The notes under the pieces: model-generated
Told to the model about the DNA's origin: nothing
The model's database searches: none
Seen by the model: only the letters and a program-made list of their open reading frames with translations
Program-made: the position numbers and the translations under genes
NCBI RefSeq assembly: GCF_910592395.1
Contig: NC_088315.1
Coordinates: 8,806,501 to 8,870,500, forward strand
Length of the DNA stretch: 64,000 bases
Direction of reading: 5' to 3'
Source of the DNA: Lineus longissimus
Lineage: Eukaryota; Nemertea; Pilidiophora; Heteronemertea; Lineidae
Part shown: in pieces, positions 13,101-24,005 of the stretch
How positions within the stretch are numbered: the stretch's first letter is position 1
Layout: each line of letters begins with the position of its first letter

Positions 13101-16100
13101 CAAACCTGCAGTTGCGTTCCGCGGGCCAGGGCCTCTTGTCTGTGCCAAGGACTCGCACTAAAAGATACGGCTCGAGGTCATTGGGACAAGTTGCTCCTGG
13201 TCTGTGGAATGCACTGCCGGCAACGATCAGAGGGTCACCAACTGTTCAATCTTTTAAGGGTCGTTTAAAGACACATCTTTTTAGACAACATTATTGTATT
13301 TCTTAACTTTCGGAGCTGTGTTTTTATATTTCGTATGTCATGTCTGTGATGAATGAATGTTTTGAATGTAAAGCGCCTTAGAGCATTGCTTTTATGAATA
13401 GGGCGCTATAGAAATGTTTTATAATGATAATGATAATGTCGACAAAGATTGAGTTGAAACTCCAATGCCTTTTAAATAATGAAGTACTTTGCAGTGGAAA
13501 GTGGTTGTCATCATATAGACTTAAATTCATACTTTGATTGTTAATGTTATCATCTATTTAAAGTGATACTATGATGTGATTTACAACTTTGCAGAAATAC
13601 GTCCGTTTTTGATTGTTGATCACAAATGTAAAGCTCAAATTTTCCATTTTTGATTAGATTTATTATAAAATCGCTGAATGTAAACCACCGCGACTGCAAA
13701 AATGTTCATGTTGTGACGTCATCAAAGAAAACGGCATCGAAGCGAGCCGTCCGGGCGGGATTAAACCATCAATTTCTAGAAAATGTGCATTTCGATTCGA
13801 AAACCTTACCGATTTATGAAAAAGTTACGTAGTCATTTGTCAAAAACAGCTAAAACATTATATGGTGAAATTTGACACGAGTTACCCTTTAATTGCAGCT
13901 TCACGGGGAGATCATCCGGACATATAACAACACGATTCTTACTAATTATAACATGGACCCTACTGGAGTCATCACCAACTCAGTCGACTCATTACAAACA
14001 GAGGTAAGTGTCTCACTGTTCGGACGCATGTAGGCCTACCGGGCATGACTTGTTTCACTATCATGTTTTAGATGGTTAAGTCTGCTGGGCCAACAGGCCC
14101 GAGCCAATTACTGGAGCTGGAGCTTATCCCCGTTTCTATAGCACTAAGCGACTTACGAGTATAACTCCCCCTGGATGGGATGTAAGTCCATCGCAGATTC
14201 CCCCCCCCCCCCTGGTTAAACTGGTACCCATCACACCTGGGTGAGGTGAGGAAAGTAGGGCGGATGGATTTTCTCAAAATCCAAAGCGAGCAGTCTTGGC
14301 TGGGAATGGAACCCACGATCTTCGGATTATGAGTACGTGGCCTAAATCACCAGACCTCGCCACTCCCTGCATGTTTTAGATGAAAACCTTAGAAACACAG
14401 TGAGTAGGACGGTAATTGAGTCTTGTTTGGGCGTTACCATCGGGACATTTTATATACTGATCTATGGACACTTTCACTCAGAGTGTACCCTATGGTGCCA
14501 TTGCCAGCGAATGCCTCACATTTGAGTTGTTCACGGGGGGGGGGGGGTAATGGATAGATTCAGCAGAAGACCCAAATTCACATACATGTACCCAACATTC
14601 CTGAGTGCTGGGCTTTACTGGGGAATGTATATTTGACCTGTCCAGCTTTAATTCTTAACCCTCCACACCCTGAACCAACAAAATCTCTTCTGTGTTTCAG
14701 TTTAAATGTTGTGGCACGACCTCCTTTAGGGACTGGCGGGGAAGTAAATGGATGAAAGATGAATCTCTTAATAAGTTTGGTCGGAAGGTTCCCGACTCCT
14801 GTTGTAAAACGCCGTCAGATCGCTGTGCGGTGAGGACCCATCCTTCGAATATACAATACGAGGTAAGAATTTGAAATTTTGTTTCTGCTTCGTGGAAATG
14901 ATGACCGTTCCTTTACTCCTCTGTAGGAGTTCACTTGCCTGTTGTACCATTTTGACGTGGTGTCAATGTCACCTTGGAGATATTTACCAAAAACCCCTGG
15001 GCACCCAAGGTGTTAAACGTATTCAGATCCCAATATTCAGATTTCTGTGTTGATTTCAGGGCTGCATCGACAAATTAGAAGGTCACATTAAGGACCATCT
15101 CTTCCTCATTGGGTGCATTGGATTAGGCATGTGCTGTTTACAGGTAAGAAATAAAGTGCATATGGCTTAAGTCGCATTTTCTTAAAATTTTAGTTAGTTC
15201 CATTAAATTGGAAAGCATGGTGGTGTACTGATTAGAATGCAGGACTTCGGACTAAAAGGTCTTGTGTTGAAATATGAATCTCCCCACCAGGAAAAGCCCA
15301 ATCCAGGATAGTGTTCATTTCCTGTGTGATTATTAAAGTAGAGTAGAAAAGGAAGTTATAACTAATAAAGTGGCATTGACATTTCACAAGTTTTATGATA
15401 GCGGGCCAAGGTCCATTTGTAAGTCTGTTTACATGGTGGCCTTCTAGAAATGCTCCTATGAGTAAGTCCATTGCCATTAGTCAATTTTCAAAGGCCTACG
15501 TCGTTCGTTTGAAAAAACTTGAATTTTTAAATTTCGAATTGCGTAAATGCTTGCAAAATTTGAATTTCAGCATTGAACCTGGGCAGAAATGGGCAGCCAA
15601 ATATAGGTCCATAGTAGCCACATGCGACCTGACATCTGCTTAGAAGTTTCTGGGTCATTTATGCTGACTGTGGTTACATTAATGAAGAGGAGTTCTTGAG
15701 TGCAGGTGTAATTGACTTACTCTTTAACATAACTCTCTTAACGTGGCTTCATCTTGTTCATTTCTGTTCTGTCCACTTTCAGATAATTGGTATCATCTTC
15801 GCGTGTTGCCTGGCTCGGCAGCTCAAGATCTGGGAATATAAAAAATGCGCAAAGGATGATCCAGCGAATCAGCCGTACAGGAACGTTTACAAATATCAAT
15901 ACGAATTCAGGAATTCAAATTCGAATTATAATTAGTTCTGACGAAAACTTTACCTGTGACAAAACTATAGCTGTGACTAAAGTTGTGAGTTGAACTTCAC
16001 ATGTGACTTAAACTATAGTCTGTTGTGCCTGGAACTATAGTTATTACTAAAACTATAGTTGTGACTAAAACTATAGCTGTGACTAAAACTATAGTTGTGA

Positions 16101-18590
16101 CTAAAACTATAGTTGTGACTAAAAAATAAGTTGTGACTTAAACTATAGTTATGACTTGAATTGTAGTCGTGACTTAAACTTCTTATGTGACTAAAACTAT
16201 AGTTGTGACTAAAACTAGCTGTGACTAAATAGAAGTTATGACTCAACCTTCACATGTGACTAAAACTATAGTTACTACTAAAACTGTAGTTGTGACTTTT
16301 ATCTTGTTATTGTGTTCACTCTAGACAGTCAGTGGTGTGTACCACTCTGGTATTCTATTTAGAACCAATTATTCACATGTATGTGGGCCAACTCAAGTTG
16401 AGGAAAAGTTGTCAGGATGACATTTCAAGAAGAAATCAATTTTATTTTGTTAATTTTAATTGTTTCCAAGTATGCACAAGTTTGAAAAGATTGGAATTGG
16501 GCTCACGGTACACTTTTTATAATGGATGCAGGATGCTTTGTAAGAATAACAAATACTATGTATTCATAAACTAAACCCGGTGTGGCGGGGATAGTAGTCC
16601 TAGGGCTGATGGTCCGTGTAACAATAGCCCACATTGCTAAATGTTTTGGTACAATAGATCATGCTGCTTAATTGGTCAAATACAATGCTACCGGACTATG
16701 ACTCCAGGGGGACTATATCCGCTGTCACACCGGTATGGGACCATCCAGTTAGAGCATAAAAGAACCATCAAATACTGTTAAACCTTTTACTGCGGCAGCC
16801 ATTTTTCAGTGGATAGCTATGTTGAATGGCGCTAACTTTTATCTGAACAGGCAAATATCATTCAAAAGTGTTGCAATCTATAGTGTTTAAATCAAACTGA
16901 TGTTTTCAGAGTGTTGTATGGTATGATTGGAGAGGCTGCGCCCAATCGATGATGGATTAAAATTATAGTTGGTTATGACGTACTATGTACGTCAACCGCA
17001 CGTGATGAAGAGATGTGACGTGACGTAGTATGTACGTCATCCACAGCAAAGGGGTTAACCGGGATGCTCCTTTCCTTAAGTCCTCATTGTGAGACCTGAT
17101 TGTTCTGTCGATTTCATGGATGGGCCCAGAACATGCATAATATGGTCAGCTTTGATTAACATTTAGAAAAAAGACCGTAATTGTTTAACCACTTAGAATA
17201 TTTCACCAAATGAGAAGTGTCAGATGCAAACCTTGTGCCTTGCATCGGTGTTGACATTTTGACGACGATCGTGCTTTTCCATCGGAGTATGAATTCTGCT
17301 TTAGAAGTACGCCAAATGTCCATTCTTTACACCAAGAAAACACAATCACTATTAAGGAATTCAACTACCGAGACGGCATCATACGATGTATACTTTTAAT
17401 CCAAGCTCTTCCAGTTATTCATTGTAACTTGTCAACAAAAGTGGTAACTTGATCATATCCAGTGAAACCTCTCTTAGCGCAGTTTAGGAATACTATGAAA
17501 GTTTTTTCATTTGCATTGGTCACAAATATTTCTTAATTGCCTAACTAAGTTATTCTAAGCTTAAATTCGTCCAATTTTAATATGCATTTAGCGCCTGCTG
17601 CTTTTTCTCTAGACAGCGTCTTTCACTTAATGAGCTATTATAGTCTGTAAATAATTTCTCCGAAAAGTTAAAATGAAATGTGAAATCTTCTTAGAGATGC
17701 TTAGTATTGAAAAGTTCCTTGGTTTCCAAACCGTGATCACTATTGTGGCAAAATACAGCAGAGGACATCTATCAAACTACTTTTCCTCGTGGTTGAAGAC
17801 TTCAGGACTGACCTTTATACATTAGCGGTGGGCCTAGCCAGAGAGGAGGGGCTGGGGCTTCCCCTTCTTGGCAAAATCGTTTAAAATTCCCATGACTTTT
17901 TATAAAGGAATCCACCTCTGTATACATCACGCACCTAAAGCTGGCCACATCTATACAAAATTTCTGACAATCAGGTTTTTGAGAGACGATTTTTCATTCT
18001 TCCAATAGATAGAGCACAGTGTTGTGTCTGTACTTAAACATTGTAATGTAATTTTTTTAAATCATTCAAATTTTGATACATTTTCAAATTGTTGATGTCG
18101 TAAAGTGATTGATGATATAAAATACCCAATTTTCCTGATATGCCTACACCACATGGGGTTGAGAAAATGAACTATCTTTACAATAGGCCTCACTGTCTTA
18201 GACGGGGACATTGCCTCTGGAGCCCTTGTCACCATGAACACATCTTGTAAAGATGGTGTGTTTTCCCGACCCCAGGTGGTGTATGTAATCAATTTTATGA
18301 TCATCCCGTGAAAAAGATTTAACATTCACCTGATCTCTCTACCAGAAGATAGTTTGAATCTCTCGGGAGCAGAAGTTGCCTAACTGATAGCTTGTTGATC
18401 AAACTGACGTAGAGTTTTCGTCAGTTGACAATTAACGACCAAAACATGTAGTTTTATTTATTGTGTGGTTGACGACTAGGCTTCCACATTTTATTCATCG
18501 TAGCGGTTTTCTAGGGACACTTGATAATGCAAGTTGTAATCCACGTTTTGTATATATAGATTTTGTAATAAAAGAGACGTAACAGACAGA
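10132..18590 (+). CDS. Tetraspanin, CD151/TSPAN11-like (transcript span; CDS 10183-15935)
   Basis: Four-pass membrane organiser that binds integrins and other partners in tetraspanin microdomains. Coding exons are 10183-10290, 10815-11006, 11556-11630, 13899-14003, 14701-14862, 15060-15143 and 15783-15935. All introns are phase 0 and GT-AG; the protein is 292 aa. TM1 is about 26-48, TM2 66-90, TM3 101-123 and TM4 230-252. The large loop has the CCG motif (163-165), then SCCKT, a lone Cys and a final GC, giving the six-cysteine pattern. Blocks such as VPDSCCKT, VGIWTL and IIFLLE match CD151. Cys18-19 beside TM1 are probable palmitoylation sites. The cytoplasmic tail (about 40 aa, Tyr/Asn rich) is longer than in CD151 and unlike it. 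The 5' UTR has a four-codon upstream ORF (10158-10172). The likely poly(A) signal is 18567-18572. MITEs touch two of its splice sites. Confidence 0.9.
10298..10499. mobile_element. Decayed pogo-like MITE next to tetraspanin intron 1 donor
   Basis: A diverged copy runs from CGGTGGCACCTCCCT to AGGGAGGTTCTTCTGTG. Its 5' TA lies at intron positions +6/+7 of the donor GTAAGTA at 10291, so the element starts directly behind the 5' splice site. Copy identity is low but the internal blocks (ACACCCTCTGGA, AATTGATCATTTCCATT) match the family. Confidence 0.6.
11175..11500 (+). mobile_element. 5'-truncated LINE fragment with (ATT)n tail
   Basis: The frame 11175-11426 encodes a typical non-LTR retrotransposon C-terminus (GGRAFSIGAPQLWNKLPSTV and SFKGQLKHLLF) with a stop at its natural place. 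It is followed by a short 3' UTR containing GCGCTATATATAAGACTCG and an (ATT)n microsatellite, as in CR1/L2/RTE-X tails. Upstream reverse transcriptase is absent, so this is a dead insert in tetraspanin intron 2. Confidence 0.7.
13043..13437 (+). mobile_element. Second LINE 3' fragment in tetraspanin intron 3
   Basis: The frame 13043-13306 encodes a relative of the fragment at 11175 (SLGQVAPGLWNALPATIRGS, SFKGRLKTHLFRQ), then a tail with AAGCGCCTTAGAGC and GGGCGCTATAGAAATG ending in a TGATAA repeat. The two fragments are clearly different in sequence, so they are different families or old insertions. No complete ORF2 remains. Confidence 0.7.
13558..13892. mobile_element. 335-bp TTAA element, copy 1
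   Basis: It begins TTAAAGTGATACTATGATGT and ends GTTACCCTTTAA. A second copy of the same length with only scattered differences is at 32090-32429. TTAA flanks suggest a piggyBac-like MITE, although the inverted repeat is short (TTAAAG with partial agreement after). Its last base is six bases before tetraspanin exon 4. Confidence 0.7.
14070..14375 (-). mobile_element. tRNA-derived SINE, reverse orientation
   Basis: Read on the minus strand, the right part has a tRNA-like head with a B-box-like segment (complement of GGAATGGAACCCACGATC) and an A-box-like segment near 14340-14360. It lies in tetraspanin intron 4. Pol III boxes are diverged, so I call it a SINE and not a tRNA gene. Confidence 0.45.
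15215..15480 (+). mobile_element. tRNA-derived SINE remnant
   Basis: The segment GGTGGTGTACTGATTAGAAT resembles an A box and GTCTTGTGTTGAAAT a decayed B box at the usual spacing. It lies in tetraspanin intron 6. No second full copy is present in the window, so the right limit is uncertain. Confidence 0.4.
15488..15585 (-). mobile_element. Partial 'GTACGCC' MITE, reversed
   Basis: Starting AAAGGCCTACG, this matches in reverse the end of the TTAA-type element seen complete at 35311-35544 and 55132-55365, including the AAATTT-rich palindromic interior. It is truncated at its far end. Confidence 0.45.
15960..16300. repeat. 18-bp minisatellite after tetraspanin stop
   Basis: Diverged units of ACTATAGTTGTGACTAAA repeat from just after the stop codon at 15935, about 19 units. 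Because the array lies between the stop and the likely poly(A) signal it is probably transcribed as 3' UTR. On the minus strand it reads as a repeated SHNYSF peptide, which is an artefact. Confidence 0.8.
16778..17058. mobile_element. 281-bp TTAA MITE
   Basis: Ends are TTAAACCTTTTACTGCGG and the inverted CCACAGCAAAGGGGTTAA, agreeing at 14 of 18 bases, with TTAA at both edges. The interior holds two copies of the near-palindrome GACGTACTATGTACGTCA. Non-coding. Confidence 0.65.
18567..18572 (+). other. Likely poly(A) signal of the tetraspanin gene
   Basis: AATAAA is followed within 30 bases by a T/GT-rich stretch (ATTTTTTTGTGTTTATTGTG), the usual layout of an animal cleavage site. It is the first well-formed one I found after the stop at 15935, which would make the 3' UTR about 2.6 kb. 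Confidence 0.4.
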
Positions 18591-18682
18591 ATTTTTTTGT
18601 GTTTATTGTGATCTCACGGACAAAAGATTCGACTCAGAAAATTTGCCTGATGGGTACAAACTGTCTCATCTTGTGTAATCCT

Positions 18683-18820
18683 GGCCAAAGACCAAATCAG
18701 AGGTCAATAAACCCAATTGGTGCCTAACTGTAGTGGCACGTAAAAAAGCTCATCCCGTCCGTCTTGGTGGACAAATACCCCTAAAGAATAACACCACAAA
18801 GTGCAGAGCAAGCGCTGGGG
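18683..18820 (+). mobile_element. 5'-truncated copy of the 'GGAGCCTCATGG' SINE
   Basis: It matches the 3' half of the SINE copies at 21048 and 40627: the blocks CAATAAACCCAATTGG, GTAGTGGCACG and CTCATCCCG appear in the same order, ending in AGTGCAGAGCAAGCGCTG. The tRNA head is missing. Confidence 0.65.
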
Positions 18821-19113
18821 AAAAAGGAGATAAGAAATCTTGAGTAATCCACAATTTCTAAGGAATTAATCAAACCTGAACCCCTGCAGAAGGAATTTCA
18901 ACATGGTGCCTAAGGCCTTGAATCCGTTAAAGGCCAGCTTTTTGGAAGTATCGTAGAGGTTCTCTGGGAAAAAGGAGAGGAAGAAATCTTGAGTAATCCA
19001 CAATTTCTAAGGAATTAATCAAACCTGAACCCTGCAGAAGGAATTTCAACATGGTGCCTTAGGCCTTGAATCTGTTGAAGGCCAGCTTTTCGGAAGTATT
19101 GTAGAGGTTCTCA
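18821..19113. repeat. Tandem duplication of about 147 bp
   Basis: Two head-to-tail copies (18821-18967 and 18969-19113) share blocks such as GAAATCTTGAGTAATCCACA and AACATGGTGCC with few differences. The second copy overlaps the 3' end of the open frame 19059-19316 on the minus strand, so a stop-containing terminal segment has been duplicated. Confidence 0.85.
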
Positions 19114-19316
19114 CCACCAATCATCCCTTGGGGACGGTCCAACCCAACCTGAATTTGCAATGTGTTACCAGACACTAAAGGTCCTCGCTGTATTCTAGCT
19201 TGAAAGGGCGATTTACCAGCTAATTCCTGCTTGAGTTTCAGTGAATTTGGTTGTGTTTCGATATTGAGCAGTGAAGCTGGACCCTCCCCAGGTGCTTGAT
19301 TCACCTGTGGGGTCAA
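19059..19316 (-). CDS. Possible terminal exon or relic, unknown protein
   Basis: An open frame of about 85 codons, with an AG acceptor-like site (CCCCACAG) at 19306, reads like real protein (SLKLKQELAGKSPFQARIQ, then LDRPQGMIGGENLYNTSEKL) and ends in a stop inside the duplicated block. I do not recognise it. I found no further exons of matching phase on the minus strand between here and the ARM-TIR gene. It may be an old retrocopy, part of a transposon, or the last exon of a gene whose other exons I could not find. Confidence 0.25.
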   Translation of the reverse strand: MTPQVNQAPGEGPASLLNIETQPNSLKLKQELAGKSPFQARIQRGPLVSGNTLQIQVGLDRPQGMIGGENLYNTSEKLAFNRFKA

Positions 19317-19569
19317 ACATATGGAAGTCAGCCCCCAGGGCTCTGCTCCTGGCTGACCTGCAGGAAGTTTTCACCTTGAAGCTTGAAAGTTGAGTCCAGA
19401 TTCTTTCTGATTGTGTGTAGAAGTTTAGAATAAGGTAGTTTCGATTTGGGTAGCCCTGTTACTCATCAGAGCACATTGCTAGTGGGTGTTGCTGCAATTC
19501 CACCGTGTCATCATCTTGTGGGGTGTGCTAACAAAATTTCTTCAGTTGCCAACTTGACTAACAAATACG

Positions 19570-20130
19570 CAACAAGGAAAGATCAGTGGCACAGGGGTTT
19601 AATCCAGTGCCAGGCTCATAATCAGGAGGCTGTGGGTTTGACTCACAGAAGCAGCACCCATTTTGTCGTTGTGTTCTTGAGCAAGGCACTTAACCCTACT
19701 TGCTTCTCCCCACCCTTTAGTACCGTAAATGGGTACCTAGCTGGCAGAGATGGCAAACTATGAATGAAGTCCTTAGCACTGTCCCGCTGCAGCTCGGACC
19801 TATCATGCTCCCAGAGAGTAGAGCTTGAATCACGTATGTGCAGGCTAAGCACTTTGAGCAACTAAAACCAGTTGGACTTAGCGCTATAAAAGTATCATGA
19901 TTATTTCTATTATCATAATCAGGAGATGTGGGTTTGACTCTCGGAAGGACCCATTTTGTCCTAGTGTACTTGAGCAAGTCTAAAACTTGCTTCTCCTAAC
20001 CTTGGAGTAAAAGGAGATGGCCAAATGCGAGTGTCAGGCTGGAGTCCCGTGCATTGAACACATGCAACTCTGACATGTAGTCTCCAGGGTGTCGAGCCTG
20101 AATCCGGAACGTACTTGTACATAGCTTGGG
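19570..20130 (+). mobile_element. Two SINE-type copies in tandem
   Basis: Copy one (about 19590-19880) and copy two (about 19915-20130) both contain ATAATCAGGAG...GTGGGTTTGACTC (B-box-like) followed by TACTTGAGCAAG or TTCTTGAGCAAGGCACTTAA, a motif seen in many metazoan tRNA-derived SINEs. Copy two has lost several blocks. Non-coding. Confidence 0.5.
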
Positions 20131-21047
20131 TAATAATAATCTCACGCTGCAGTTGAGACTCACAGTTTTTGAAAAGTCTGCAATACAACCTGCAATCACC
20201 TTTGCAGTAGTAGTTTTCGTCACATGTGATAATGATTACAGGTTGTGGTGACAGAAATCACTTGTTTGTGGGGTGCTAAGAAAAAGAAAACTGAGACACA
20301 TTTGGCTTATTGTAACTTTTATTGAACATATAGTAAAGTTGACAAAGATCACAATTGATGACTGAGCTAAAATGCCTAAAAGTGAAAACCATATCAGATG
20401 GTACACTAGTGCACAAATTAAAACTTATGTAACATTTCCAGTAGGTCTGTGCCAGATCATCTTGACCACCAAGGTTTTTGCATCTTATCAAGATTTTAGA
20501 TTCAAGTTAGATATACCCCGGTTATGTTTAGAGGGAGTATTGACAATGAGGTTCAGGATGGTGTCAGATGTAAACCAAGATTAAAATCTAAATGAAAAAA
20601 ATTAAATAAAATGAGGGCTCTCTCTCTGAAACTCACAGTTTTGGGATTTGAAAGGCCTATTTTTTGCTATTTTACCATACTGCTGCCATCCTCCCCTGAA
20701 TTTAGCCAAAAAATGTACTGATGTCAGGTTACATTAGTTGGAATCTATGACTAGTACACCATGAGAGTGGTTATTGTATAAAAATATTCTATCTTAATAC
20801 TATTAGCAAAGAAATATATACTTAATATACTTACATTGTATAATATTTGGAAGAGAAATAAAGTGGACGGGTTAACATGATTTGATACGAACATGATGGT
20901 CTCGTAGATATCTGGTCCTTCCATCCAACTGACTGGTCTATTCCTTTTAGTGTACCCCTTTGGGACCAAAAACATTGGTTCACTGCATCAAAAGTTAACT
21001 GTAACCAGCGTAAACTTCACTGCAATGTACAAGATGAGACTTGGGAA

Positions 21048-21448
21048 GCAGGAGCCTCATGGCCTAGTGGTTTACACTGCTGGCCACCACGCAATAGGGC
21101 TCGGGTTCGATCCCGGGGAGAACCCATGATCGTATGTCTGGATGAACCGGCGTGGCTTTCAAGGAACTAAAATTCCTGGCTCTTCACAGTCCTTCGAATG
21201 AGACTCAAAACCGAGGTTCCTTGTACCTGGTGTCTATGCCAGGGCAAGCTAAGACCCCACCAAGTGAAAAACATAGTAGCTTGCGTGGACTCTATCTCTC
21301 TCGCCAAAGTCGGACCACCAGGCCAATAAACCCAATTGGCGCCTAACCGTAGTGGCACGCAGGATACGCTCATCCCGCCTTGGAGGAGGATTACTCCTAG
21401 GAGAATGACCCCTCCAAGTGCAGAGTGAACGCTGAAGAAGAAGAAGAC
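21048..21448 (+). mobile_element. tRNA-derived SINE, copy A
   Basis: The head GCCTCATGGCCTAGTGGTTT carries an A box and GGGTTCGATCCCGGGGAG a clean B box. The body of about 330 bp ends in a (GAA)n tail. A near-identical copy is at 40627-41014. Clean boxes and high identity between copies suggest fairly recent activity. The reading frames in it are incidental. Confidence 0.85.
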
Positions 21449-22759
21449 TTGGAAACAGTTCACTACGACAATGTAGGATGAACAAGGGAGGAATGGGCCA
21501 CATTCAGTTGTCAGCCGCCCAATTGATACATCATTCCTTGTCAGAGACTGCCAATTCTATAACAACTGGATTTACAATAAACAGCACTTATACAGTGTAA
21601 ATGCACTGTGCGCCAAAGAAGCTTTGTTTTGAAATCAGCGGTTATGGTTATAGGAAACGTTTTTGCCACACTTTGGACTGTATTTATAATGCACTGAACC
21701 GCATTTCTGTATCGTTCCGTTTGAATCTAATATGAAGAAGAAACTAATTAAGTGTTTTGCTGTCTCTGTATATGATTAAGCTTTGATAGTCCCTTTAAAG
21801 GGAGACTATAGGCAGGAGCTAGGCCAGATTAAATTACAAGAAGTTCACTATAGGAGTCTCTACCATCGCACAGTGCATCATCAGCACTATTCACACATGT
21901 TATGTACATTTATATCACTAAATCAAGACCATAACCAGTTCCCTTTAAGCAGACTGGTCACCTGGAGCCCACCAGTCAGACCCCATAGCTCATGCCTGTA
22001 GTCCTCCTTCAACACAATCAAACTTATTGACGATCATTGCATTGGATGCTATAAATATGCTAATCTCGGTGGAAGATAATTCATGCTATCATTCAATTAA
22101 CACACAACAGCACATGATAAAAATATAAAATAATGGTTCACTATCACAAAACTGCAAATTTGTAAACACGCAAGAGTTCGGTCAAGAGAGACTGGAAACT
22201 ACACACAGAATAATCGTGATAAACTGCAGATTGCAAACCTTAAAATTACACATGTGGTGATACAAAAACAAAGGATCAACGACAAGAAAATTCGCCATTT
22301 TAAAGCTGGTGGTCCAGTTTTGGACGGAAAAACATATAAGGGGTAAAAAGTAAACTCTGCAAAAGCAATATACAATGTGAAAATGGACATTCAAATCTGA
22401 TATGTTTAAACATTGGACGGATATCACACAACAGAGTCCCTAGATGAAACAAAACTCTACTGGTAGTCTGCTCTCATCATTATAGAGTTAGATCCTGCTG
22501 GATTTTTCGTTGTAAATGAAATTGTCTATGTTACTATGATGAAAACATCATAAAACATACTCTCAATTGGCTATGTATCTATGACGAAAACATAATATAG
22601 ATTGTACTTTTTCCACATAGAATTCGCCAAGATTTGATTCTTGCAAAGTGGTCAAGGTATCAGACTGTCCTTCAAGTTTTGTACATAACACAGACACATC
22701 ACGTAGCTTGTGACCTTTGGCAAGTTACTTTCCTTCTATTGCCTCATCCCTGGATTGAG

Positions 22760-22900
22760 ATGTTAATAAACCAGGATTTCTTGTACCTAGGCCTCTGCCA
22801 AAATACCCCATCCGAGTGGCCGATAGCTTGCGATGGACTCCATCACCCTGGCTGAAGACGTTGCCACCAGGCCAACATATCTAGCCAGAGTTGGCTAAAG
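22760..22900 (+). mobile_element. Diverged SINE body
   Basis: Blocks such as TTCTTGTACCTAGG...CTCTGCCA, GCTTGCGATGGACTC and CACCAGGCCAA match the middle of the SINE at 21048 at lower identity. The head and tail are not recognisable. The hAT-like element begins shortly after it. Confidence 0.45.
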
Positions 22901-22922
22901 TTGGAGTCAATGGGCATATATG

Positions 22923-23870
22923 GGCCATGGCGATTTAGCGGATCCTGCGGATTCTGCGGATTCTGTGGAATCTGGTCTGCAGCGGATTTTCTATGTTATG
23001 GGTATCCGGTCGTTTCGCTCCCTGACGTTTTCGCCCCCAAACTTAGCCTAATACCATTAGGCCCCACGTGGTGGCGCTGAAGGTGGCCGCTGCCGTGATG
23101 CAATGTAATCAAGCTAAATCAAGAGAGTGTCTGAGAGTCACTCTACCCAAAAATTAGTCGTTTCGCCTCCTGGGACTTGGGGTGGTTTTAAGGATCGTTG
23201 CCAGGATCTCGGGCTTGTCACCTGTCATCGCATGATCTTGCTGGCTGTTTGATCATCAAGAGTGGGATGACTGACTCGGGTGGACGTTTTAGAAAAATCT
23301 TTTATTTATTATCATGAGAGTGGGAAATTCTCTGTTTAAACTGATTTGTCATCTGGGAGTCCTGGACATCATCAGTCATCATGTGACTTGAATATCTTAA
23401 CTTATGATGTATCATCAAGGCAATCGTATGTTGCTCGTGCACAATTTTGCGATGTTGTAAAATAAAGAGAGATGTGTCAACCAGGCCAGTGTAGAAGTTT
23501 AAAATGTCCCGTGGAAAAAGTGTCCGTCCCTATTGTATTCTGCACGATATTAACAAATTAACGAATGAGCGAAAATGACGTGTGTTTTTCGGGTGCGTAA
23601 CGACTTACACGATTACGGGCCAACTCGGCCTATTACCAACTCGGCCTGGGTTATCACGGCCAATGTGGAAATCGTCCGATAATAGAATGCAGACATTTTT
23701 TTCATGCATGTTGGGTTTTTTCCGAAATGCTTGATAATCTTAGCGGTTTAGACAATTTAACAGTTATGGAATATTACAAATATTTATTATAAGGATAACT
23801 TATCATAATAGCGATATTCTTGTGCTGTTTTTATGCTGATTCCGCAGAATCCGCTAAATCGCCATGGCCG
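22923..23870. mobile_element. hAT-like non-autonomous element, 948 bp
   Basis: Terminal inverted repeats are GGCCATGGCGATTTAGCGGA on the left and its complement ending CCATGGCCG on the right. CATATATG flanks both sides (22915-22922 and 23871-23878), an 8-bp target duplication as produced by hAT transposases. No transposase frame is present. The left end also has short GGATTCTGCGGATTCTG repeats that extend the inverted repeat in part. Confidence 0.8.
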
Positions 23871-24005
23871 CATATATGGGCACACGCGTCCAGTGATACG
23901 CAAAGTCGCCTTGATGTAATGTGTCTGTGCCAGATATTGAAGCCACTATATCAGAATACGAGTCCAATACCTGAACCTCTGCCTCTCCAGTCCTATGATA
24001 AAACG

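Noticed and set aside
16013-16246. Minus-strand frame of SHNYSF repeats
   Set aside because: Translation of the 18-bp minisatellite after the tetraspanin stop; no start context, splice sites or homology.
21060-21130. tRNA gene
   Set aside because: A and B boxes are present, but there is no paired acceptor stem, and the sequence continues into a repeated SINE body with a second copy at 40627.
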